A stretch of DNA of 41,531 nt from Clostridiales bacterium. GTDB taxonomy: Bacteria; Bacillota; Clostridia; Christensenellales; Aristaeellaceae. The stretch covers positions 1 to 41,531 of the forward strand of contig SVGJ01000017.1 in the NCBI GenBank assembly GCA_015056415.1, in the 5' to 3' direction. A program made the position numbers and the translations under genes. Below are positions 33,305 to 41,531 of the stretch, piece after piece. How positions within the stretch are numbered: position 1 is the stretch's first letter; the number at the start of each line of letters is the position of its first letter. The notes under the pieces were generated by a model. The model ran no database searches. It was not told the origin of the DNA and saw nothing but the letters and a program-made list of their open reading frames with translations.

Positions 33305-33322
33305 TGTGCTATGGAGGTTCGC

Positions 33323-34618
33323 GTGAAATTCGCATTCATCGGGCAGGACATTCCTGCCCTGCTGCCCACGCTGCTGACTGACCTGCTCTTTGCGGGTAAG
33401 CAGGCCGCGGACGTATGGGTGGAGGAAAAGAATCAGGCTATGCAGGATGTGCTGCAGCGCTATGCCCGAGCCATCATCGAAAAGAGCGGCCTGGCCGCCA
33501 GCCTGACTGCCGAGGCTGACCGTGCCGCCGTGCTTGAGGGCGCGGACTGCGTGATCTACGCCGGCGATTGCATGGCTGCCAGCCGCTTCCGTCAGGATCG
33601 GGAGGCGCTTTCCGGCACCGGCGAGGACGATCCCGGCCTGACCGATCAGGCCCGCGTCAACGGCGGCATCGAGGGCCTTCTGCACACGCTGCGTCAGGGC
33701 GAGGTGGTCATGAGCCTGTGCGAAGCCATGCGGGAGCATTGCCCCGGCGCGCTGGTGATCAACCTGGGCCAGCCTGTGGCGCGCACCACGGCCATCTTTG
33801 AGGCCCAGGGCTTTCGGTGCTATGGCCTGGGCCGCACGCCGCTGCGGGGCGCCAATGGCCTGGACAGCCTGTGCAAAAAGCTCCATACCCCGGAAAAGGA
33901 TGTGCAAGCCACCATCGCGGGTCTGCCGGGTTTTGCCTTCCTGCTGGGGCTGAAAAAAGACGGCGCTGACCTGCTGCCCAGGCTGCGCAAGCTGGCAAAG
34001 AAGGACGAGCTGGGCCGCCTGACCCGCCGCTGGCTGGACTGGTACGAGGCCATCGCCATTGGCGATGTGACCGACCATGCCGAGTTCCTGCCCGCGCAGG
34101 AGGATTACATCCCCGAGGAGGATCCTGCTTTCGGCGAGAGTGTGGAGCAGCGCAAGGAGCGCATCCTGCACATGAACACCGTGGGCGACAAGGGTGCCTC
34201 TGACCGTGAGGGCATGATGGCTCAGCTGGTACTGCTCTCCAAAGCGCCGCCCATCCGTCCCATGCAGCTGGCCTTGGCTCTTCTGCGGGGCGATGGCCTC
34301 ACCATGGATGGCGTCACCCGCGTCAACGGCGGGGAGTTGCCGCAGCTGGCGAAATGTGCTATCATAGAGGCAAGACTGACGCTGCAGAAGGGGCAGGTCA
34401 TGCCCCATGGAACGCTTTTGCCCGCGCCGCTTATGGAGATCTGCGGTGAGATCGACGAGACCAACCGCCTGGCTGCCATGGCTGCCATGGGCGACCGCTC
34501 CGCCCTGCGGGAGTGCATTGAGATCGACCCTGCCCTGGCCGGACTGGACAGGCTGTACTGCCAGGAGCTGGTGGACAGGCTTATCGAACTGCATGACGAT
34601 GTGATCACACGTTTGTAA
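33323..34618 (+). CDS. Degenerate GH4-family-like protein lacking catalytic motifs
   Basis: A 431-residue protein whose overall layout follows GH4 glycosidases but whose active-site motifs are gone. The Rossmann turn GAGS is replaced by IGQDIP; the NxxNP substrate motif reads VINLGQPVA; the metal pair Cys-His (GLCHG in the GH4 enzyme at 16535) reads GLGRTPLRG; the C-terminal MAAMGDRSALRECIEIDP matches the GH4 helix before the final DP. It may be a structural or regulatory relative. The GGAGGT ribosome site overlaps the ATG at 33311, so I take the GTG at 33323 as start. Placed after ileS, with no promoter of its own visible. Confidence 0.6.
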   Translation: MKFAFIGQDIPALLPTLLTDLLFAGKQAADVWVEEKNQAMQDVLQRYARAIIEKSGLAASLTAEADRAAVLEGADCVIYAGDCMAASRFRQDREALSGTGEDDPGLTDQARVNGGIEGLLHTLRQGEVVMSLCEAMREHCPGALVINLGQPVARTTAIFEAQGFRCYGLGRTPLRGANGLDSLCKKLHTPEKDVQATIAGLPGFAFLLGLKKDGADLLPRLRKLAKKDELGRLTRRWLDWYEAIAIGDVTDHAEFLPAQEDYIPEEDPAFGESVEQRKERILHMNTVGDKGASDREGMMAQLVLLSKAPPIRPMQLALALLRGDGLTMDGVTRVNGGELPQLAKCAIIEARLTLQKGQVMPHGTLLPAPLMEICGEIDETNRLAAMAAMGDRSALRECIEIDPALAGLDRLYCQELVDRLIELHDDVITRL

Positions 34619-34635
34619 GAAAGAGGTGCATGGCT

Positions 34636-35154
34636 ATGCCGAATACGTTTATGACGTTGGCGGAACAGCGGTACTCGGTGCGCAAATTCGCGACCAAGCA
34701 GGTGGAACAGACGGCTCTGGAGCGCATCCTTCACGCTGGGCAGGTGGCGCCTACCGCCTGTAACAAGCAACCCCAGATGATCTATGCGCTGCGTAGCGAG
34801 CAGGCCATGGCCAAGCTGCGCAAGTGCACCGGCAGCCACTTCGGCGCGCCCATGGCGTTGCTGGTCTGCTATGACAGCGAGCAGAGCTGGAAGCGCGGTT
34901 ACGACGGGCAGGACAGCGGCTGGGTGGACGCCAGCATCGTCACCACGCATATGATGCTGGAGGCGTATTACCAGGGCATTGGCAGCACGTGGGTGATGCA
35001 CTTTGATCCCGCCGCCGTGCGGGAGGAGTTTGCCCTTGCGGAGAATCAGATCCCCGTGGCCATTCTGGTGATGGGCTATCCTGCCGATGACGTGCAGGCC
35101 AGTCCCATGCACGCCCAGAACAAGCCCCTGGCTGAGACCGTGAAATACCTGTAA
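34636..35154 (+). CDS. Nitroreductase family protein
   Basis: A 172-residue FMN-dependent oxidoreductase. It opens with the family mark LAEQRYSVRKF (about 8-18, with the FMN phosphate-binding RYSVR), has GQVAPTACNKQPQ (about 36-48), and the C-terminal GMGI-like GIGSTWVMHF and VMGYPADD. It can reduce nitroaromatics or quinones with NAD(P)H; the natural substrate is unknown. AGAGGTG at 34622-34628 is too near the ATG at 34630, so the ATG at 34636 is the better start. First clear member of a run with the methyltransferase and pseudouridine synthase; 17 bp after the GH4-like gene. Confidence 0.9.
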   Translation: MPNTFMTLAEQRYSVRKFATKQVEQTALERILHAGQVAPTACNKQPQMIYALRSEQAMAKLRKCTGSHFGAPMALLVCYDSEQSWKRGYDGQDSGWVDASIVTTHMMLEAYYQGIGSTWVMHFDPAAVREEFALAENQIPVAILVMGYPADDVQASPMHAQNKPLAETVKYL

Positions 35155-35178
35155 ATTGCCCTTTTTCGGAGGAGCTAT

Positions 35179-36042
35179 ATGTTTTTGACCGATACCTGGA
35201 AAGATTATGAGGTGCTGGATACCGGCGACGGCGAGAAGCTGGAGCGCTGGGGCGATGTGATCCTGCGCCGGCCCGACCCGCAGACCATCTGGCCCAAGGC
35301 TGACCCGGCGCTGTGGAAGAAGGCACAGGCCCATTATCATCGCTCTGAGCGGGGCGGCGGCGAGTGGGAATTCCTGCAGCGGCTGCCGGAGCGCTGGACC
35401 ATCAGCCACGGCGAGTGGCAGTTCTATGTGCGCCCCACGGGCTTCAAGCATACGGGCCTTTTCCCGGAGCAGGCTGCCAACTGGGTGTGGATGAACGAGC
35501 TGATCCGCCGCAGCGGCCGCAAGGATGTGAAGGTGCTGAACCTCTTTGGCTATACCGGCGCGGCCACCGTGGCCTGCGCTGACGCCGGCGCCCACGTTAC
35601 CCATGTGGACGCCGCCAAGGGCATGGTGCAGTGGGCCAAGGAAAACCGCGAGCTCACCGGTGTGCCGGAGACCAGCTGCCGGTGGATCGTGGAGGATGTG
35701 CTGCGCTTTGTGCAGCGGGAGATCCGCCGCGGCAACAAGTACGACGGCATCCTGATGGATCCCCCCAGCTACGGCCGCGGCCCCTCGGGCGAGGTATGGA
35801 AGCTGGAGAACGAGCTCTTCGGCCTGGTGGACACCTGCGCTCAGGTACTCAGCGATAAGCCGCTGTTCTACCTGATCAACAGCTATACCACCGGTTTCCA
35901 GGCCAGCGTGCTGAGCAATATGCTGGAGAAGTGCGTGGTCAGCCGTCACGGCGGTCAGGTGGACAGCCAGGAGCTGTGCCTGCCGGTCACCACCGGCGGT
36001 GTGCTGCCCTGCGGCGCCAGCGGAAGGTGGTTCCATGCCTAA
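35179..36042 (+). CDS. Class I SAM-dependent methyltransferase, RlmI-like
   Basis: A 287-residue RNA/DNA methyltransferase-type enzyme similar to the 23S rRNA m5C methyltransferase RlmI and to YfiB/YccW relatives. The SAM site is motif I LNLFGYTGAATVACADAGA (120-138), with motif IV DPPSYGR (194-200). The acidic residue after strand 2 is Asp144 (THVDAAKG). The PUA domain found at the N-terminus of full-length RlmI is not recognisable here, so it is shorter than the family standard. GGAGG lies just upstream of the ATG. Its 3' end overlaps the next gene by 8 bp. Ribosomal RNA as the substrate is likely but inferred. Confidence 0.88.
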   Translation: MFLTDTWKDYEVLDTGDGEKLERWGDVILRRPDPQTIWPKADPALWKKAQAHYHRSERGGGEWEFLQRLPERWTISHGEWQFYVRPTGFKHTGLFPEQAANWVWMNELIRRSGRKDVKVLNLFGYTGAATVACADAGAHVTHVDAAKGMVQWAKENRELTGVPETSCRWIVEDVLRFVQREIRRGNKYDGILMDPPSYGRGPSGEVWKLENELFGLVDTCAQVLSDKPLFYLINSYTTGFQASVLSNMLEKCVVSRHGGQVDSQELCLPVTTGGVLPCGASGRWFHA

Positions 36043-36739
36043 AATCATCTATGAAGATAACCACGTACTGGTGGCCGTAAAGCCCCCGAATATGCTCTCC
36101 CAGGCTGACAACACCGGCGATACGGATATCCTCACCTACCTGAAGGAGGATATCAAGGTGCGCTATAACAAGCCCGGCCGGGTGTATCTGGGCCTGGTGC
36201 ACCGGCTGGATCGTCCTGTGGGCGGGCTGATGGTATTCGCCCGCACCAGCAAGGCTGCCTCGCGCCTCAGTCAGCAGATGCAGCAGCACCTGATGGGCCG
36301 GGAGTATCTGTGCATCGTGACCGGCGAGGTGAAGGACAGCTTCACCCTTACCGATTATCTGGTGAAGGACGAGCGGCTGAACCGGGTCACCGTGTGCGAT
36401 TCCGATGTGAAGGGTGCTCAAAATGCCATCCTGCATGGCGAGTGCATCGCTCGCCGTCAGGGAACGGCCCTGTGCGCCATCAGGCTGGAGACGGGGCGCA
36501 ATCATCAGATCCGGGTGCAGATGAGCCATGCCGGCGCGCCCCTGTGGGGGGATAACCGCTACGGCAGCGGCATACCCGGCCAGCAGATTGCCCTGTGGGG
36601 CTACAAGCTGACCTTCGAGCATCCCACCACCCATGAGATCATGACCTTCTACGACGTCCCCAAGGGATCGGTGTGGTCGGTATATGAGGATCTGCTGGAC
36701 ATGGAGGAAAAGATCGAAGCGCCGGAAAACGCGGAATAA
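36035..36739 (+). CDS. RluA-family pseudouridine synthase
   Basis: Isomerises uridine to pseudouridine in rRNA or tRNA. 234 residues, a short member without an S4 domain. The active site is VHRLDRPVGGLMVFARTS (55-72) with the catalytic Asp59. YEDNHVLVAVKPPNM (6-20) and TGRNHQIRVQMSHAGAPLWGDNRYG are family marks. GGAAGGTGG lies before the ATG at 36035, which is inside the previous gene, so translation is coupled. An in-frame ATG at 35999 without a site was rejected. The exact target uridine cannot be told. Confidence 0.92.
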   Translation: MPKIIYEDNHVLVAVKPPNMLSQADNTGDTDILTYLKEDIKVRYNKPGRVYLGLVHRLDRPVGGLMVFARTSKAASRLSQQMQQHLMGREYLCIVTGEVKDSFTLTDYLVKDERLNRVTVCDSDVKGAQNAILHGECIARRQGTALCAIRLETGRNHQIRVQMSHAGAPLWGDNRYGSGIPGQQIALWGYKLTFEHPTTHEIMTFYDVPKGSVWSVYEDLLDMEEKIEAPENAE

Positions 36740-36780
36740 GCTTGTGCAGCCAAGCAACAATATCAAAAAATGGGTTTCGA

Positions 36781-36850
36781 AAGGGCCGAATGGCCCTTCG
36801 CGGGTTGTCAGGGCTGCACCCTGACCGGGAGCGCGGAGGGTGGAACCCTC
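36781..36850. repeat. Hairpin array in front of tgt, related to the pheS-pheT array
   Basis: Three palindromes follow one another: AAGGGCC/GGCCCTT (36781-36798), GTCAGGG/CCCTGAC (36807-36825) and GAGGGT/ACCCTC (36836-36850). The block 36801-36830 matches 935-964 at 27 of 30 positions. The differences fall in the hairpin loop. The array lies between the pseudouridine synthase and tgt and may also act as a weak transcription barrier. Confidence 0.8.
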
Positions 36851-36868
36851 TGCCCCCGTTGTCCATAA

Positions 36869-38005
<1,137 letters not shown>

Positions 38006-38012
38006 GCAATGC

Positions 38013-38045
38013 AAAAGCCCGCCGGGGTTGATCCGGCGGGCTTTG
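38013..38045. terminator. Terminator after tgt (bidirectional)
   Basis: AAAGCCCGCCGG pairs with CCGGCGGGCTTT across a short loop. T-rich ends on both strands; it also ends the convergent small gene at 38047. Confidence 0.9.
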
Positions 38046-38046
38046 T

Positions 38047-38262
38047 TCATTGCTGCTGTTCTTTGAGCATTACGCACTGGGCAAAATCGCGGTAGAAGTA
38101 GTCCTTCATGCCCTCGGGGCGGCCGACCTCGTTGAAGAAGCAGGCAGGGATCTCACCCTGTTGGCGGTTCTTGGCAATGCACAGCGTGCAGCCCTGGTCG
38201 TGATTCACGGGGTGGTTAGGACAGGCTGTGTCCTTGCAGGTGCAGAGCTTGCGGGCGTCCAT
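38047..38262 (-). CDS. Small cysteine-rich protein (DUF6485-like)
   Basis: A 71-residue protein with seven cysteines (7, 9, 14, 25, 28, 41, 63), in patterns CTCKDTACPNH and GCTLCIA followed by IPACFF. This looks like the DUF6485-type small metal-binding proteins that occur in Clostridia, from memory of the CTC...CPNH...C...C...PACFF layout. The function is unknown; two metal sites or disulfides are possible. The ATG (complement of 38260-38262) has AGGAGTGA. The gene is transcribed on the minus strand after proS; a proS terminator separates them. Confidence 0.8.
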   Translation of the reverse strand: MDARKLCTCKDTACPNHPVNHDQGCTLCIAKNRQQGEIPACFFNEVGRPEGMKDYFYRDFAQCVMLKEQQQ

Positions 38263-38328
38263 GGGCGTCACTCCTGTTCGGTGTTTTTTCAGGCAGGGGG
38301 TGTTCTTTTCGTTCCGGCGAAAGGGAAC

Positions 38329-38369
38329 AAAAAGCGGCCGGGGGTCACAATGGCGGTGTGGCCCCCGGC
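38329..38369 (-). terminator. Terminator after proS
   Basis: On the minus strand GCCGGGGGCCACA (38357-38369) pairs with TGTGACCCCCGGC (38337-38349), then CGC and TTTTT (38329-38333). Confidence 0.8.
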
Positions 38370-38421
38370 GGATGCGCATGCCTGGCCTGCCCCAAAGGGG
38401 CCCAGGGTCATGCGGCTCTGG

Positions 38422-40149
38422 TTACAGGCGGCAGTCCAGCTTGGCAAGCTCGGAGACAACGAGCTCGTAGACGAAATCGACGGCTTCCTCCACGGGCTTG
38501 TTGTCGCGGAGAGACTTGTCACGCATGGAGATCTCGATGGTGCCGTTCTTGAGGCCCTTGGGGCTGACGATCACGCGCACCGGCACGCCAAAGAGGTCGG
38601 CGTCGGCGAACATGACGCCCGCGCTGACGGGACGGTCATCCCAGATGACCTCCACGCCCTTGGCGGTGAGCTCGTCATAGATCTTCTGGGACATGGCGGC
38701 GACTTCCTCGTTATCGGCGCGCATGGAGCACAGGTGCACCTGCCAGGGCGCGATGGAAATGGGCCAGATAGGGCCGTAATCGTCGCGGTGAGCCTCGCAC
38801 ACAGAGGCGGCCAGACGGCCAACGCCGATACCGTAGCAGCCCATGATGGGGTGCTGCAGCGAGCCGTCCTGAGCCACATAGGTCATGTCCATGCTTTCGG
38901 TGTACTTGGTGCCCAGCTGGAAGATGTTGCCTACCTCGATACCGCGGGAGGTGTACACGCTGGGCTTGCCGCACACGGGGCAGATGCCGCCGTCGTAGGC
39001 CTTGGCGACGTCGACATATTCCACCTCGCCAATGTCGCGGGGGATGTTCAGGCCGGTCATGTGGGCGTCGGCCTCGTTGGCGCCGCAGACCAGGGCGTTG
39101 ATGCCCTTCAGGCTGGCGTCGAACACCACCTTGACCTCGCTGCTGATGCCCTTGGGGCCGATGAAGCCGGCGCACAGGGGGCTGTTCTCGGTAAGCTCGG
39201 CGGCGTGGATCTCGGCCTTGAGGTAGTTGCGCAGCTTGGTCTCGTTGATGTCCAGATCGCCGCGGAGGAAGGCCACCACGAACTTGTCTGTCAGGTTCTC
39301 CTGATAGACCACGGCCTTGCAGGTCTGATCGGCGCGGACGTTCAGGAAGGCGCAGAGGTCTTCGATGGTCTTCACATTGGGGGTAGCGACCTTCTGCAGC
39401 TCGGCCACTTCACCGGCCTCGCCATGGACGATGCAGGGAGCGGCTTCCATATTGGCGCGGTAGTCGCAATCGTGGCAGAGGACGATGGTGTCCTCGCCCA
39501 CGGGGGTGAGCAGCATATACTCGTGGGAGACCTTGCCGCCCATCATGCCGCTGTCGGAGGCAACGGCCACCACCTCGCCCACGCCGGCACGGAAGAAGAT
39601 GCGGTTGTAGGCGTCATAGCAGATCTGGTAATAGCGCTCCAGATCCTCCTGGGAGGTGTGGAAGGAGTAGGCGTCCTTCATGGTGAACTCGCGCACGCGG
39701 ATCAGGCCGCCGCGGCAGCGGGGCTCGTCGCGGAACTTGGTCTGGATCTGGTAGATCATGAAGGGGTACTGGGTGTAGCTGTCGGCAATGTCACGGACGA
39801 AGTGCACAGAGGCCTCCTCGTGGGTCATGCCCAGCACCATGTCCTGCTCGGAGCGGTCCTTGAAGCGGAGCAGCTCGGAGCCGATGGCGTCATAGCGGCC
39901 GGACTCGCGCCAGATGGAGGCGGGCATGGCCACGGGGAAGAGCAGCTCCTGGCCGTCGATGCGGTTCATTTCCTCGCGGATGATCTTTTCGATCTTGGAG
40001 GTGATGCGCTTGGTGACGGGGAACAGGGTGAAAATGCCGTTGCCCACGGGCTTGATGTAGCCGCCGCGCATCATCAGCGCCTGAGAGGCGATCTGGCAAT
40101 CGGCGGGGGTTTCCTTGTAGCGCTTGGAGACCAGATTCTTGAGCTTCAT
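38422..40149 (-). CDS. proS: Prolyl-tRNA synthetase, bacterial type with editing insertion
   Basis: Charges tRNA-Pro. 575 residues, as expected for the bacterial form with the INS (YbaK-like) cis-editing domain between motifs 2 and 3 (about 225-395, with ADQTCKAVVYQ and KVVFDASLKGINALVCGAN). Class II motifs: MNRIDGQELLFPVAMPAS (motif 1 region), GMTHEEASVHFV, RDEPRCRGGLIRVREFTMKD (motif 2) and GIGVGRL (motif 3). It starts MKLKNLVSKRYKETPADC at the complement of 40147-40149, with AAAAGGAGA at 40158-40166. The long upstream open frame is T-box sequence. Controlled by the T-box leader just upstream. Confidence 0.97.
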   Translation of the reverse strand: MKLKNLVSKRYKETPADCQIASQALMMRGGYIKPVGNGIFTLFPVTKRITSKIEKIIREEMNRIDGQELLFPVAMPASIWRESGRYDAIGSELLRFKDRSEQDMVLGMTHEEASVHFVRDIADSYTQYPFMIYQIQTKFRDEPRCRGGLIRVREFTMKDAYSFHTSQEDLERYYQICYDAYNRIFFRAGVGEVVAVASDSGMMGGKVSHEYMLLTPVGEDTIVLCHDCDYRANMEAAPCIVHGEAGEVAELQKVATPNVKTIEDLCAFLNVRADQTCKAVVYQENLTDKFVVAFLRGDLDINETKLRNYLKAEIHAAELTENSPLCAGFIGPKGISSEVKVVFDASLKGINALVCGANEADAHMTGLNIPRDIGEVEYVDVAKAYDGGICPVCGKPSVYTSRGIEVGNIFQLGTKYTESMDMTYVAQDGSLQHPIMGCYGIGVGRLAASVCEAHRDDYGPIWPISIAPWQVHLCSMRADNEEVAAMSQKIYDELTAKGVEVIWDDRPVSAGVMFADADLFGVPVRVIVSPKGLKNGTIEISMRDKSLRDNKPVEEAVDFVYELVVSELAKLDCRL

Positions 40150-40178
40150 GGGATACTCTCCTTTTCTGTATTGGGACG

Positions 40179-40395
40179 AAAAAAGCCTCGCCCCTATGTG
40201 CAGGGGCGAAGCTGAACTTCGCGGTACCACCTTGCTTCGGCGCAAACGCGCCCTCGTATGCCCTGTATCGGGAGCGGCCCGGCGGATCTCTCCGCGTACT
40301 CGGGAGGTGGGGAGCTTCCTTTGCCGGACGCGTGCCTTGCAGCCGTGGGCACGCTCTCTTGAGACGCGGCGGGGGAAGCGGTCTCCGTCAATGTA
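40179..40395 (-). promoter_or_regulatory. T-box riboswitch, tRNA-Pro sensing, upstream of proS
   Basis: On the minus strand: T-box core AAGGTGGTACCGCG (about 40220-40233), then a terminator hairpin TTCGCCCCT/AGGGGCGAGG with T6 (40179-40210). A CCC specifier (complement of 40309-40311), followed by ACCUCCCGAG, lines up with AUC in the ileS leader and UUC in the pheS leader. CCC is a Pro codon. Confidence in the class is high, in the exact specifier moderate. Confidence 0.92.
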
Positions 40396-40402
40396 CTGTT
40401 CT

Positions 40403-40431
40403 ATTATAGCGGTTTGGCGGCGGAAACGCAA
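40403..40431 (-). promoter_or_regulatory. Promoter of the proS T-box transcript
   Basis: On the minus strand: TTGCGT (40426-40431), 17-bp spacer, TATAAT (40403-40408). It begins only nine bases past the argS stop codon, and no terminator is seen between argS and this promoter. Confidence 0.75.
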
Positions 40432-40439
40432 GCCTAAAC

Positions 40440-41531
40440 TTACATACGCTCCGGCGCCTCGATGCCGATGAGCCACAGGCCGGTCTTGATGACGTCCTTG
40501 ACAGCCTTGGTCAGGGCCACACGGGCGGCCGCGGCGGTGAGATCCTCATCCAGGATGCGGTGCTCGTAGTAGAATTTGTTGTAGGCCTGGGCGATGTCGG
40601 TCACGGCGCGGGTGATCATGGAGGGCTCGTATTTCTCGGCGGCTTCCTTGATGACATCGGGGAAGCGGCCCAGCAGGCGCAGCAGGGCCTGGGCCTCATC
40701 GTCGTTAAGGGCGGCGAAGTCCACCTCAGGAAGCTCCACCTCGGCGGCTTTGCGCAGCACAGAGCAGCAGCGGGCGTGGGTGTACTGCACGTAGGGGCCG
40801 GTCTCGCCGTCAAAGTTGAGGGCGCGGTCAAAGGAGAAGTCAATGTCCTTGATGCGGCCGTTGGAAAGGTCGGAGTAGATCACGGCGCCGATACCCACCT
40901 GGCGCGCCACGTCTTCCTTGTTGGGCAGGTTGGGGGACTTTTCGTTGATGATGTCCAGGGCCTTCTGCATGGCCTGGTTCAGCACGTCCTCCAGGTAGAC
41001 CACGCGGCCCTTGCGGGTGGAGAAGGCCTGGCCCTCGAAGGAGATCATACCGAAGGACACGTGCACGCAGTCCTTGGCCCAGGGCTTGCCCATCTTCTCC
41101 AGCACCTTGAACAGCTGGCGGAAGTGGAGATCCTGCTGGTAGGCCACAACGTAGAGGCACTTGTCGAAATCGTAGACGTTCTTGCGGTACACGGCGGCGG
41201 CCAGGTCGCGGGTGTGGTAGAGGGTGGCGCCGTCGGAGCGCAGGATGATGCAGGGGGGCATCTTGTCCTCTTCCAGATCCACCACGGAGGCACCCTGGGA
41301 GATGGTCAGCAGGCCCTTTTCCCGCAGCTCGTCGATGACCACGTCCATCTTGTCCATGTAGAAGGACTCGCCTGCATAGGAATCAAACTCCACGCCCAGC
41401 ATGTCATAGACGCGGGCGGCGTCCTTGAGGGTGATGTCCTTGAACCAGTTCCAGATGGCGCGGGCTTCCTCGTCGCCATCCTCGATCTTCTTGAACCAGG
41501 CGCGGCCTTCGTCCTCCAGGGAGGGATCCTT
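40440..41531 (-). CDS. argS: Arginyl-tRNA synthetase, 5' end outside window
   Basis: C-terminal 363 residues of class Ia ArgRS; the gene continues beyond the right edge, so the HIGH motif is not visible. Markers present: ILRSDGATLYHTRDLAAAVY, DFDKCLYVVAYQQDLHFRQL, SFGMISFEGQAFSTRKGRVVYLEDVL (the KMSKS-region substitute of ArgRS), and the DALR anticodon-binding tail with GPYVQYTHARCCSVLRKA and EHRILDEDLTAAAARVALTKA, ending EAPERM. It lies upstream of the proS leader; transcription may run on into the proS T-box, since no terminator is visible between them. Confidence 0.97.
   Translation of the reverse strand, partial: KDPSLEDEGRAWFKKIEDGDEEARAIWNWFKDITLKDAARVYDMLGVEFDSYAGESFYMDKMDVVIDELREKGLLTISQGASVVDLEEDKMPPCIILRSDGATLYHTRDLAAAVYRKNVYDFDKCLYVVAYQQDLHFRQLFKVLEKMGKPWAKDCVHVSFGMISFEGQAFSTRKGRVVYLEDVLNQAMQKALDIINEKSPNLPNKEDVARQVGIGAVIYSDLSNGRIKDIDFSFDRALNFDGETGPYVQYTHARCCSVLRKAAEVELPEVDFAALNDDEAQALLRLLGRFPDVIKEAAEKYEPSMITRAVTDIAQAYNKFYYEHRILDEDLTAAAARVALTKAVKDVIKTGLWLIGIEAPERM

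Noticed and set aside
30014..34594. Minus-strand open frame of 1,526 codons opposite ileS and the GH4-like gene
   Set aside because: It is antisense to certain genes, low in complexity (His, Gly, Leu, Ala-rich) and has no ribosome site; long antisense frames are common in GC-rich DNA.

Overview
The window is about 41.5 kb of GC-rich chromosomal DNA from a Firmicutes-type bacterium, most likely an uncultured gut or anaerobic Clostridia lineage. The signs are three T-box riboswitches in front of aminoacyl-tRNA synthetase genes, strong AGGAGG-type ribosome binding sites, SigA-like promoters (TTGnnn, 17 bp, TATAAT, often with an extended TGn), an NADP-type glutamate dehydrogenase, and many intracellular plant-glycan hydrolases. 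Every gene call rests on reading the translations; no database search was run.

Layout. 1-2341: pheT (cut by the window edge) and pheS on the minus strand, behind a Phe T-box. 2425-4897: gdhA, an alpha/beta hydrolase and tRNA-Arg(CCT). 4921-6986: an ArsC-type low-molecular-weight phosphatase-fold protein and, convergent to it, a right-handed beta-helix (pectate-lyase-like) protein. 7061-13271: a compact six-gene plus-strand island (zinc-ribbon/bPH membrane protein, HNH/Endo VII-like nuclease with a glutamine-rich repeat tail, VirD4/TraD-like ATPase, triple zinc-ribbon protein, vWA protein, membrane-anchored Ser/Thr kinase) between a promoter and a strong terminator. 13273-23756: a carbohydrate-use region with GH26, GH42, GH4, GH31 and GH43 enzymes plus a secreted BACON/cysteine-peptidase protein. 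23951-29737: a RpiR/SIS regulator, a BaiN/HI0933-type flavoprotein, a DEDD exonuclease with a zinc ribbon, a uridine-kinase-like protein and an esterase. 29782-33262: Ile T-box and a long, type-2-like ileS. 33323-36739: a degenerate GH4-like protein, a nitroreductase, an RlmI-type methyltransferase and an RluA-type pseudouridine synthase. 36881-41531: tgt, a small Cys-rich protein, proS with a Pro T-box, and the 3' part of argS.

How the genes work together. Translation genes (pheST, ileS, proS, argS, tgt, rluA-type, methyltransferase, tRNA-Arg) form the backbone. The glycosidases lack secretion signals as far as I can see and would act on imported oligosaccharides; no transporter is in the window, and the RpiR/SIS regulator divergent from the GH43-GH31 operon is the best candidate for their control. 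The six-gene island at 7.1-13.2 kb is the part most likely to be an undescribed system: sensing or adaptor modules (zinc ribbons, bPH, vWA), a kinase, a motor ATPase and a probable nuclease effector.

There are no insertion sequences, integrases, CRISPR arrays or rRNA genes visible.
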